Virus record (IMG/VR): IMGVR_UViG_3300046804_001294
Location: 1 to 24,543 of that record
Strand: one strand, 5' to 3'
From: a virus
DNA length: 24,543 nt
The translations under genes were made by a program, and so were the position numbers. Positions within the stretch are counted from its first letter, which is position 1. Every line of letters starts with the position of its first letter. A model generated the notes under the pieces. It was given only the letters and a program-made list of their open reading frames with translations. It did not search any database and was not told where the DNA came from. Below, one piece after another: positions 14,302 to 21,269 of the stretch.

Positions 14302-16250
14302 GTAACCTGTTTAAGTCCAAGAAGACCGAGACCCAGAAGACGGAGATAGACCCGGCGGTCTATCAAAACGTCCTCGCAAACATTGAGTTGGCAAACCAGC
14401 TGGCCTCGGTGCCGTTTACGCCCTACCAGGGGCTCCTCACGGCGCCCTTCACGCAGGACTATATGCGTGGCGAGGCGATGACGCGCGCCATCGCCGGCGA
14501 GGGCGGCTTCGTCCCAGAGCTGGAGCTGGCCTCGCGGCAGGTACAGCGCGACCTTGGGTTCCAACCAGAGCGCGTCTTTGCGCCGGGGACGCGGCAGCGG
14601 TTCCGCGCGCCGACCGCGCAGGCCGCCACCGTGACGCCGGGGACCGCGGTCGACACGGTGAGCGCGGGCCAGGTCGCGACGCAGTTCGCGCCGGGCGTGA
14701 CCACGGCGGGCCGCGTCGCGACGCAGTTCGCGGCCCCGGCGGTGGGCGCGGGCCAGGTCGGTACGCGCTTCGCGGCGCGTGACGTAGGCGCACCAGGCGC
14801 CGCCCCCATGGCGCAGGGCGCCTCTGTCTTGGGCGAGGACCTCGCGCGCTACCAGAGCCCGTACCAGCAGGCCGTGATCGAGGCCGGGCTCTCTGACATC
14901 TCCCGCGCCGAGGAGCAGGCCCGCGCCGGTCGCGCTGCCCGTGCCACGGCGGCGCGTGCCTTTGGTGGCTCGCGTGCGGCGATTGAGGAAGGGATCGCCG
15001 CGGGAGAGGCGGCGCGTGAGCGCAACCGCTTCGTGGCCGAGCAGCGCGCGCGTGGCTTCCAAGAGGCCGCGGCGATGCGCGAGGCGGACGTGGGGCGCCA
15101 GCAGCAGGCGGCGCTCGCGAACCAGCAGGCGGCTCAAAACGTGATGCAGCTCGCGCAGGCGGGCCAGATCAGCAACCAAGAGCGCGACATCCGGCTCCAG
15201 CAGCTCGGGCTCACGGCGGAGCAGGCGAACGTAGAGGCGCAGATGCGCGCCGCGCTCGCGAACCAGCAGGCCGTGCAAGAGGCCCAGCGCCTCGGCGTCA
15301 CGGCAGAGACCACCAACGTGCAGGCGGCGCTCGAGGCCGAGCGCGCGAACCAGCAGGCCCGCCAAGAGGCGGCGCGGCTGGGCCTCACGGCCGAGCAGGC
15401 GAACCAGCAGGCGATGCTCGAGGCCGCTCGCTTGAACCAAGCGGCGCGTCTCCAGGGCCAGCAGATGACGCAGGGGCAGCAGGAGTTCAACGCGCGCCAG
15501 ATCCAGCAGATTGAGCTCGCCAACCAACAGGCGCGGCAGCGTGCGCAAGAGATGGGCATGACCGCCGAGCAGTTCAACGCGGAGCAGGCCATGCGCGCGG
15601 CGCTCGCCAACCAGGCAGCCGGCGGAGAGGCCGCGCGGTTCCGTCTTGGCGCCGCGACGCAGCTCGGCGACTTTGGGCGGCAGGCGCTCCAGAACCGCTA
15701 CGGCGCCGCGGCGGCGATGACGGGCCTCGGGACGGGGCAGCAGAACTTGATGCAGCAGTACCTTGACCGGCAGTACCAGGAGTTCGCGCGCCAGCAGAAC
15801 TATCCGCTCCAGCAGCTCGCGATCCGGCAGGGCGCGATCGCGGCGAGCCCGTACAACGTGACCCAGACCGGGACCGTGACGAGCCGCCCGAGTTACTGGC
15901 AGATGATGGGACAGATCGGGAGCACGATCGCAGGGTTCTCCGACGAGACCATGAAAAAGAACGTCTCTAAGATCAAGAACCCGCTCGACAAGGTGAACCG
16001 ACTGAAGGGGATCGAGTTTGAGTGGGAAGACGAATACAAGGGAGACGTAGAAGAGAACGGCCAGGAGCCAGAGGGCAAGAGCATGAGCGTCTCCGCGCAG
16101 GACGTGGAGGACGAGATGCCAGAGGCCGTGCAATACGCCGACAACGGCAAGATGATGGTCGACTTCCCGAAGGTGGTCGGGCTCTTGACGGAGGCCGTCA
16201 AAGAACTCGACGCCAAGGTGGAAGGCAAGAAGCGCAAGGGGAAGAAATAA
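14298..16250 (+). CDS. Ala/Gln-rich helical-repeat virion protein with C-terminal S74-like domain (650 aa)
   Basis: The start is in an ATGA overlap. Residues 1-60 contain a basic start and a PFTPYQGLLTAPFTQDYMRG block. Residues 123-159 hold three AGxVxTxFA units 14 residues apart. YQSPYQQAVIEAGLSDISRA and AARAFGGSRAAIE (185-230) match a family in marine and freshwater podoviruses. Residues 303-447 are five indel-free 29-residue helical repeats, consensus LGLTAEQANxQAxLEAARANQQARQEAAR. At 547-553 FSDETMK, with KNVSKIKNPLDKVNRLKG, then FEWEDE, VSAQDVEDEMPEAV and the terminal helix VVGLLTEAVKELDAKV, resembles an S74 chaperone (Ser548, Lys553). The protein could be an ejection protein or a trimeric whisker or fibre; S74 favours a trimeric fibrous assembly. 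Confidence 0.75.
   Translation: MSNLFKSKKTETQKTEIDPAVYQNVLANIELANQLASVPFTPYQGLLTAPFTQDYMRGEAMTRAIAGEGGFVPELELASRQVQRDLGFQPERVFAPGTRQRFRAPTAQAATVTPGTAVDTVSAGQVATQFAPGVTTAGRVATQFAAPAVGAGQVGTRFAARDVGAPGAAPMAQGASVLGEDLARYQSPYQQAVIEAGLSDISRAEEQARAGRAARATAARAFGGSRAAIEEGIAAGEAARERNRFVAEQRARGFQEAAAMREADVGRQQQAALANQQAAQNVMQLAQAGQISNQERDIRLQQLGLTAEQANVEAQMRAALANQQAVQEAQRLGVTAETTNVQAALEAERANQQARQEAARLGLTAEQANQQAMLEAARLNQAARLQGQQMTQGQQEFNARQIQQIELANQQARQRAQEMGMTAEQFNAEQAMRAALANQAAGGEAARFRLGAATQLGDFGRQALQNRYGAAAAMTGLGTGQQNLMQQYLDRQYQEFARQQNYPLQQLAIRQGAIAASPYNVTQTGTVTSRPSYWQMMGQIGSTIAGFSDETMKKNVSKIKNPLDKVNRLKGIEFEWEDEYKGDVEENGQEPEGKSMSVSAQDVEDEMPEAVQYADNGKMMVDFPKVVGLLTEAVKELDAKVEGKKRKGKK
14664..14774 (+). 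repeat. Three 42-bp-period repeats encoding AGxVxTxFA
   Basis: Units start at 14664, 14706 and 14748 (residues 123, 137 and 151 of the 650-residue protein), each nine codons conserved plus five variable ones. The first two share GTCGCGACGCAGTTCGCG; the third is diverged. They lie in an Ala/Val/Thr-rich, probably extended segment. Confidence 0.8.
15204..15638 (+). repeat. Five 87-bp (29-codon) tandem repeats
   Basis: Units cover residues 303-331, 332-360, 361-389, 390-418 and 419-447 with no indel. Four begin with (L/M)G(L/V/M)TAE; the fourth unit (MTQGQQ) is diverged but in register. ANQQA or a variant occupies positions 19-23 of every unit. Twenty-nine residues is 11+11+7, a helical repeat compatible with a nearly straight coiled bundle. 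A degenerate sixth unit may precede at residues 256-284. Confidence 0.85.
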
Positions 16251-16522
16251 TGCAAGTCTCAACCGGGCAAGCAATCTTCAGCGGCGAGACAAACCCGCTG
16301 CTGCGCGCGATGGGCAAAAAAAAGAAGGGCGGCATCATGGACATCCTCGGGCAACTCTCTGGGGCAGGCGCGACAGAGGACGAAGAGGATCTTTCCTCAT
16401 TTCTCGGAAAGGCCGCCCAGGGCAAGGGCGGCGCGCCGGTTTATGACCCGAACAAATATTACGGTGGCCTATACAGTATGTACGGCGGTCGCAAGGTACG
16501 CGGCGGCCTCTTGGGAGAGTGA
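16250..16522 (+). CDS. Small hypothetical virion-region protein (90 aa)
   Basis: The ATG at 16250 lies in a TAATG overlap with the S74-like protein; longer in-frame starts fall inside that gene. Residues 1-20 (MQVSTGQAIFSGETNPLLRA) are followed by GKKKKGGIMDIL, an acidic patch (ATEDEEDLSSFL) and a Gly/Tyr-rich end with DPNKYYGGLYSMYGGRKVRG. The YYGGLYSMYGG end recalls Gly/Tyr-rich linkers in other proteins of this phage. There is no membrane segment. Probably a small internal or neck protein by position; the function is unknown. Confidence 0.65.
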   Translation: MQVSTGQAIFSGETNPLLRAMGKKKKGGIMDILGQLSGAGATEDEEDLSSFLGKAAQGKGGAPVYDPNKYYGGLYSMYGGRKVRGGLLGE

Positions 16523-16524
16523 CA

Positions 16525-17691
16525 ATGGCACTGCTTGATACACTGAGAAAAATTCCACAGCGCATCGGGAAAAACCTTGAGCGCAATATTGGTGGATTGT
16601 TGGGCGAGAACATTGAGGCTCTCTCCGAAGAAGAGCGCCGCGCCATCCGCAGGCAGGCGGCGACCGCAATCTTTGACGCGATGGCGCAGGGTACTACCCC
16701 AACCGCAAACCTTGAGCGCGTGGCCGCGATGGCCGGCGCTAGGCTTGAGGCCCAGAAGGGGCGCGAACGCCAAGCCGCCGCAGAGGCCGCGCTGCCTGCT
16801 ATCGCCGGCCGCGTCTATGGCGGGCGATCGCTTGGACAGATTGAGACGGCCCCAGGCCTTGACCCGGCGTCTCGCCTCACCGCGAGTTACCGCAGAGACC
16901 CCGCAGAGGCGATGGCGATGCTCTCTAGCACCCGCGCTGGTCTAGACGTTGGCCAGATCTCGCCGGCGCTTGCGACCGCGGCACAGGAGGGCATGAAGCC
17001 AGAAGAGTACGTCTATCAAAACGTGCCCGGCGTCGGGCTCGTGGCGGTAAACCGTCGCAACCCAGAGGATCGAAAAGTGATCCAGCGCGAGGTGCGACAG
17101 CGCGAGGCCGTGCAGCCGACGCTGCGGCAGGTGCGTCTACCGAACGGGATGGTCCAGGATATGTGGATCTCGCCGGGACAGTCGACCGGGACTGCGGTCG
17201 GTGCGCCATACACCCCGAAGGGAGAGGGCGGCACGGGCGAGACCCTCAACGCCCGCCAGCAGTCCGGCGTGAACATGACCAGAGACGCTGCGCTCCAGTA
17301 TGCGGCCAACATCACCGGGATGAGCAAAGAATCAATCAGCTCAAAAACACCACAAGAAATTGAGCGCTTGATTATTTCGCGCGGTGGTCGCGTCTTGCAG
17401 GGCGGTACGGCTCGTATGCTTGCAGGGACCCCAATCGTCGGAGACTTTGCAAAGTCAATGATTGAGGCCTACAACGCCGACCTCATCGCGCCATCCACCA
17501 CCGGCGGCGCCGGGATCGCTATGGTGCAAAACCCGACCGGGCCAATTACCGGCCCAGACGTAACGACCGGGACGCTACAGTTCCCGAACGCCATGCTCCC
17601 GGTTGAGGTCCAGGCCCAGATGATCCGCTCTATCCTTGAGCAGGGCGGGCGAGTTGAGCGGTACGACGCAAACGGCAACCCGATCAAGTAA
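16525..17691 (+). CDS. Putative internal virion protein (388 aa)
   Basis: ATG 16525 is preferred over in-frame GTG 16519 because GGGAG at 16513-16517 is then correctly spaced. Residues 1-150 are helical and charged (LRKIPQRIGKNLERNIGGLL, SEEERRAIRRQAATAIFDAM). Residues about 160-235 are extended and beta-like (YVYQNVPGVGLVAVNRRNPE, VRLPNGMVQDMWISPG). The region around 270-320 is helical with Gly-rich turns. The end IRSILEQGGRVERYDANGNP is a common phage C-terminal tail. I see no enzyme motif. It lies between the helical-repeat protein and the glycine-zipper protein, where podoviruses keep internal or ejection proteins. Confidence 0.68.
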   Translation: MALLDTLRKIPQRIGKNLERNIGGLLGENIEALSEEERRAIRRQAATAIFDAMAQGTTPTANLERVAAMAGARLEAQKGRERQAAAEAALPAIAGRVYGGRSLGQIETAPGLDPASRLTASYRRDPAEAMAMLSSTRAGLDVGQISPALATAAQEGMKPEEYVYQNVPGVGLVAVNRRNPEDRKVIQREVRQREAVQPTLRQVRLPNGMVQDMWISPGQSTGTAVGAPYTPKGEGGTGETLNARQQSGVNMTRDAALQYAANITGMSKESISSKTPQEIERLIISRGGRVLQGGTARMLAGTPIVGDFAKSMIEAYNADLIAPSTTGGAGIAMVQNPTGPITGPDVTTGTLQFPNAMLPVEVQAQMIRSILEQGGRVERYDANGNPIK

Positions 17692-17702
17692 GGCAGACAA
17701 AT

Positions 17703-19631
17703 ATGTCCATCAAAGTACCCATGCCGGACGGCACCGTCGCAGAGTTCCCAGAGGGGACAAAGCCAGAGGTCATAGAAAAAGTGCGCCGACAAAAGGCGCA
17801 AATGGCCTCACGCGCGCAGCCACAGCAAGAACCCCCTGGGATGCTCCAGACCGCGATCCGCGGCTTTGGCCAGGGCTTCACGTACGGCGGGGCCGACGAG
17901 GCCATCGCGGCGATTGAGTCCGGCGCGGGGGTCATGCCCTACGGCCAGAGCATGCAGCAGCAGGCCGCGGAGCGCGAGGCAATGCGGCGCGCCAACCCGT
18001 TCACCTATGCAGCCTCGGAGTTTGCCGGCGCGCTGGCGTCTCCTAACCCGTTTGGCAAGCTGACCTCGGTCACGGGGACGGGCGGGCGCCTCTTGACGCA
18101 GGCCGGCATCGGCGGCACGACGGGCGCCATCCAGGGCGCGCTCGAGGCGCAGCCAGATAGTCGGCTCTCTGGCGCGGTCAGCGGCGGAGCCGCCGGCGCA
18201 ATCACTGGGCCCGCCTTTGGCGCGGCGATGGACTTTGCGCGTGGCGCGCGTGCCGTCATGGGGCGCGCGTTTAGGCCAGACGAGCCGCGCGTCGCGTCCC
18301 AGGAAGTCCTCGGCGCGCTACGAGAGGCCGGCCTGACGACGGACCAGTTGCGGCAGCAGATCCTCTCGGGGAGGCCCGGCGAGATCAACCCCCTCGGGAT
18401 GATGATGGGCCAGCCTGGGCAGATGGCCGCGGAACGCGCCGCGCTCGGTGGCGGGCAGGCGGCAGACATAACGCGCGCGGTGTCGGAGGATGTCCTCGGC
18501 GGGTCTGGCGCCCGCGTGATGCAGGTCGTCAACGAGATGACCGGCGGCAACCGTCAATTCACGCAGGACATCCTTAAAAAGTTTAAGGACATGCGCAACG
18601 CGAACGCCACCAAGCTATACGGCGACGCCCGCGCGGTCGGGATCGTGCAAGACGACGAGATCGTCAGCACGATCGTCGGCGACCCGCTGCTGCGCGCGCT
18701 CTACAAAAAGGCGCAGGTCAACGCGCAGCGTCAAGAAAAAATAAAGCTCCCGGATCTTGTCGATAAAAACGGGGACCTGATCCAGAACGCCTACCCGTCC
18801 GTGGCCGCGCTTGATTACCTCATGCGCGCGGTGGGCGCAAAGAGAGACCAGGCGTTTCGAGCCGGAGACGTGAACGCCTCTGGTATCAAGGCGCTCTTTG
18901 ACCAGCTCGATACACGCGTCAAGGCGTTGGTGCCAGAATATGCCGCGGCGCGTGCTCGGTTCTTTGAGGACTCTGAGCTGATACGGCTCTCTGAGCTTGG
19001 CCAAAAATTCAGCGCGATGTCCGAGTCTGATCGCAAGGTCGCGCTCCGTGCACTGAGCCCAGAGCAGCAGTCTGTGGTGCGCGACACCGCACGAGACGCC
19101 TTCTACAACAACCTCGCCCGCATGGACGACGCCGGGATGGCGCGCGCACTTGTCTCGAGCAAACAGAACAGGGACTTCCTTGATTTCATTGCAGAGACGC
19201 CGGAGCAGGCCGCGCAGGCCGCGCTTCGGATCAAGCAAGAGCGGCGCCTCCAGGAGTTTGCCCGCAAGATCAACCCGAACATCGGGTCGGACACGGCGCG
19301 CAGGATGGCGGCAGGCGGCGCAGGCGTCGACCAACTGGCGCGTACCGAGCAGGTCGCGCAGTTTGCTATGGGCAACAGCGCGTCGCGTTTTATGACGCTC
19401 TTGAACATTGCGGGCGGCCGGCTCCGTGGACTGACGCCCGCGGTGCGTGAAGACATGGCCCGTATGCTGACCCAGATGGACCCACAGCAACAGATGGCCG
19501 TGCTAGACAGGCTTGATATTGAAGACCAAAAATTGATGCGAGACGCGGCAACCCGCGTGGCAAAAAAGGTGGGCTCTGTGCAGTTTGGTGGGCGGCTCCC
19601 TGGGCTGCTGTCTACACAAGAAGAGAAGTAA
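17703..19631 (+). CDS. Putative ejection / internal virion protein with glycine-zipper segment (642 aa)
   Basis: Residues 1-30 (IKVPMPDGTVAEFPEGTKPE then VIEKVRRQK) form a small N-terminal module seen on many phage internal proteins. Residues about 100-180 contain FAGALASPNPFGKL, AGIGGTTGAIQGAL and GAVSGGAAGAITGPAFGAAM: a Gly/Ala zipper able to enter membranes, typical of injected proteins that help DNA cross the cell envelope. Residues 190-640 are long charged helices (FTQDILKKFKDMRNANATKL, LVPEYAAARARFFEDSELIR, ARRMAAGGAGVD). No peptidoglycan-hydrolase motif is visible. It follows another internal-protein candidate and precedes the lysis genes, the usual place for ejection proteins. Confidence 0.72.
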   Translation: MSIKVPMPDGTVAEFPEGTKPEVIEKVRRQKAQMASRAQPQQEPPGMLQTAIRGFGQGFTYGGADEAIAAIESGAGVMPYGQSMQQQAAEREAMRRANPFTYAASEFAGALASPNPFGKLTSVTGTGGRLLTQAGIGGTTGAIQGALEAQPDSRLSGAVSGGAAGAITGPAFGAAMDFARGARAVMGRAFRPDEPRVASQEVLGALREAGLTTDQLRQQILSGRPGEINPLGMMMGQPGQMAAERAALGGGQAADITRAVSEDVLGGSGARVMQVVNEMTGGNRQFTQDILKKFKDMRNANATKLYGDARAVGIVQDDEIVSTIVGDPLLRALYKKAQVNAQRQEKIKLPDLVDKNGDLIQNAYPSVAALDYLMRAVGAKRDQAFRAGDVNASGIKALFDQLDTRVKALVPEYAAARARFFEDSELIRLSELGQKFSAMSESDRKVALRALSPEQQSVVRDTARDAFYNNLARMDDAGMARALVSSKQNRDFLDFIAETPEQAAQAALRIKQERRLQEFARKINPNIGSDTARRMAAGGAGVDQLARTEQVAQFAMGNSASRFMTLLNIAGGRLRGLTPAVREDMARMLTQMDPQQQMAVLDRLDIEDQKLMRDAATRVAKKVGSVQFGGRLPGLLSTQEEK

Positions 19632-19634
19632 CTC

Positions 19635-19790
19635 ATGGACCTCTTCGAGATCTTTACCCGCGCGTGGCCGATGGTCTTGGCGTTTATTACGCTGATTATC
19701 GTGCTGTCAAAACTTGACCTGCGAGTGGCGGTGCTTGAAGAGAAGGTCAAGACGCTGTTCGACTTAATCAACAAGAAGTCAGACAAATGA
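19635..19790 (+). CDS. Small one-TM protein of the lysis region (51 aa)
   Basis: The ATG comes four bases after the previous stop, where GAAGAGAAG gives a weak ribosome site. Residues 10-26 (AWPMVLAFITLIIVLSK) are one membrane segment. The rest is an amphipathic helix (LDLRVAVLEEKVKTLFDLIN) ending in Lys-rich residues. One TM with a short coiled coil fits a pinholin/antiholin-like or i-spanin-like protein. No partner lipoprotein (Rz1-like, with a lipobox) was found nearby. The end overlaps the next gene by ATGA. Confidence 0.7.
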   Translation: MDLFEIFTRAWPMVLAFITLIIVLSKLDLRVAVLEEKVKTLFDLINKKSDK

Positions 19791-20044
19791 ACATGCAAAA
19801 GATCGTCGATATGCTGTTCCCGGTGTTGCTGGCCGCGGTGGGCTGGCTACTAAGCGAGATCGCGTCGTTCCAAAATCGGCTGATTGCGATTGAGAGCAAA
19901 ATGCCGATTTTGATTACCGAAGATGGCGTAATTATTGACAGCCCACAATCGGCGGCGGCGCGACAACGATTGAAAGATGATCTGCTAGACGACATCCATG
20001 ACCTACAGGTGCGCGTTAAATTGATGGAAGAACGCGGAAAATAA
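19787..20044 (+). CDS. One-TM coiled-coil protein of the lysis region (85 aa)
   Basis: The start is in an ATGA overlap. Residues about 9-28 (MLFPVLLAAVGWLLSEIASF) are a membrane segment with aromatic flanks. Then come QNRLIAIESKMPILITEDGV, IIDSPQSAAARQRLKDDLL and HDLQVRVKLMEERGK. The combination of MLFPVLLAA.GWLL, an ITxxGVxxDSPxSA block and HDLQVRVKLLEER matches a small phage family common in marine podoviruses and myoviruses. The layout suggests a membrane-anchored coiled-coil dimer. Because it sits right before the holin and lysozyme genes, a regulatory (antiholin) or spanin-like job is plausible, but unproved. Confidence 0.72.
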   Translation: MNMQKIVDMLFPVLLAAVGWLLSEIASFQNRLIAIESKMPILITEDGVIIDSPQSAAARQRLKDDLLDDIHDLQVRVKLMEERGK

Positions 20045-20054
20045 GGGGACCATC

Positions 20055-20525
20055 ATGCTCGACACACTCCTCGGCGGCGTATTTGGTGGACTCCTGCGTC
20101 TAGCGCCAGAGGCGCTCAAGTTCTTCGACAGCAAGAACGAGCGCAAGCACGAGCTCGCGATGCTCGAGGCGGAGATGAAGTTCGCCCAGGTGAAGGGCGA
20201 GATCGCGATGAAGCAGACCGAGGCCCAGATGACGATGGCCGAGGTGGCGGCAATCGGCGAGGCGTTCAAAGAACAGGCCGATACGGCGAAGTCCGCCGGG
20301 TGGTTCGTGGCGGCGCTCTCTGCGCTGGTGCGCCCCGTGACGACGTATCTCTTTGTCGTGGCCTACGCGCTCGTGAAGATCGCGGCGTTTCAGATCGCGC
20401 TCGCGCAGGGCGGCGACTGGAAGTCTGTCTTGATGTCGCTCTGGTCGGCCGACGACATGGCGGTCCTTAACATGGTGCTCTCGTTCTGGTTTGTGGGTCG
20501 CGTCTATGAACGCACCAAGGCTTGA
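20055..20525 (+). CDS. Holin, GTA-type three-TM family (156 aa)
   Basis: AAGGGGA (20043-20049) precedes the ATG. Residues 1-24 include a Gly/Leu-rich hydrophobic helix (LLGGVFGGLLRLAPEALKFF). Residues 25-80 are a charged helix of Lys/Glu/Met. Residues about 83-116 (WFVAALSALVRPVTTYLFVV and onward) and about 131-148 (DMAVLNMVLSFWFVGRVYE) are hydrophobic. SALVRPVTTYLF and the FWFVGR ending match the 3TM holin family first noted in gene transfer agents. It would open the inner membrane so that the lysozyme encoded by the overlapping next gene can reach the wall. Confidence 0.82.
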   Translation: MLDTLLGGVFGGLLRLAPEALKFFDSKNERKHELAMLEAEMKFAQVKGEIAMKQTEAQMTMAEVAAIGEAFKEQADTAKSAGWFVAALSALVRPVTTYLFVVAYALVKIAAFQIALAQGGDWKSVLMSLWSADDMAVLNMVLSFWFVGRVYERTKA

Positions 20526-20970
20526 CGAGGCGATCGAGGCCGCGGCGACACTCTGTAGGCACTTCGAGGGCTTCAGGAGCAAGCCCTATATTTGCCCGGC
20601 TGGCTTCCCTACACAGGGTTTTGGAACCGTCTTCAAGCCAGACGGGACCCGTGTATCAATGGATGACCCACCGATCTCGGTCGAGCAGGCCGAGGCGTGG
20701 CTCATGTCAGAGCTGCGGACCAACTACGGCGCCGGGATACTGAAGGCCAGCCCGAACCTCATAAACCACCCGAGGGCCTTGGCGGCGGCCATTGATTTTG
20801 CATACAATCTTGGCGTCTCACGGTATAGGGCGAGCACGTTGCGAAAGCGACTACAGGCCGAGGACTGGGAGGGGGCCAAAGAACAACTCATGCGCTGGAC
20901 CAAGGCCGGCGGTCGTGAGTTGCCGGGCCTTGTCCGACGCCGCAAGGCCGAGGCGGGCCTTTTGCCGTGA
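20506..20970 (+). CDS. Endolysin, phage lysozyme (GH24, T4-like) (154 aa)
   Basis: ATG 20506 lies 20 bases inside the holin gene; an in-frame TTG 20491 would add only five residues. The lysozyme core reads HFEGFRSKPYICPAGFPTQG: Glu21 aligns with T4 lysozyme Glu11, Cys30 with Asp20 and Thr36 with Thr26 (spacing of 9 and 6 residues is exact). Cys at the Asp site occurs in several GH24 phage lysins, and the T4 D20C change is known to keep activity. LAAAIDFAYNLGVSRYRAST, then RKRLQAEDWEGAKEQLMRW and LPGLVRRRKAEAGLL complete the family pattern. There is no signal peptide, so it needs the holin. It cleaves peptidoglycan glycosidic bonds. Confidence 0.92.
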   Translation: MNAPRLDEAIEAAATLCRHFEGFRSKPYICPAGFPTQGFGTVFKPDGTRVSMDDPPISVEQAEAWLMSELRTNYGAGILKASPNLINHPRALAAAIDFAYNLGVSRYRASTLRKRLQAEDWEGAKEQLMRWTKAGGRELPGLVRRRKAEAGLLP

Positions 20971-21269
20971 AGCCACGCACCGACGGCATCCCCAAAAAGT
21001 TCCAACTCGCGGGCCACACGATCGAGGTGCGGACGGTGCCGCGCTCTAAGTGGAGGCACGGCAAGAACTGCGTCGGAATCTGGCTCCCGGACGTGTATCG
21101 AATAGAGGTCGTCAGCAGCCTGCGCGGCAGCGCGCGGCAGCAGGTCTTTACGCACGAACTCATCCACGCCCTACTCGATGTCGCCGGCCACGACGACCTC
21201 TCGCGCAACGAGCAGCTCGTCGATCGCCTGGGGCACCTCCTACAGCAAGCCATGACCACGATGGAATGA
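20967..21269 (+). CDS. Small HExxH metalloprotein (100 aa)
   Basis: It starts at GTG 20967 in a GTGA overlap with the lysozyme. Residues 1-50 are beta-rich (FQLAGHTIEVRTVPRSKW, CVGIWLPDVYRIEVVSS). QQVFTHELIHALLDVAGHDD holds the HExxH zinc site at H63, E64 and H67, and E82 (SRNEQLVDRLG) is the likely third ligand after helix continuation. This is the layout of short phage zincin-like proteins (ImmA/IrrE or SprT relatives). It may be a protease, or a structural zinc protein; the substrate is unknown. The position right after the lysis genes is odd for an ImmA-type regulator. It overlaps the next gene by ATGA. Confidence 0.75.
   Translation: MKPRTDGIPKKFQLAGHTIEVRTVPRSKWRHGKNCVGIWLPDVYRIEVVSSLRGSARQQVFTHELIHALLDVAGHDDLSRNEQLVDRLGHLLQQAMTTME

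Noticed and set aside
14262-16274. Very long open frame (670 codons) on the - strand opposite the 650-residue repeat protein
   Set aside because: It is a Leu/Arg/His-rich shadow of a GC-rich, Ala/Gln-rich gene. The + strand product has family motifs, repeats and overlap coupling; the antisense product has none.
16519-16524. GTG 16519 as start of the 388-residue internal protein
   Set aside because: It leaves the GGGAG site too close; ATG 16525 has correct spacing, although the GTGA overlap style makes the alternative not impossible.
18615-19490. 291-codon - strand frame opposite the putative ejection protein
   Set aside because: Composition is typical of an antisense shadow; there is no ribosome site, no motif and no neighbouring - strand genes.
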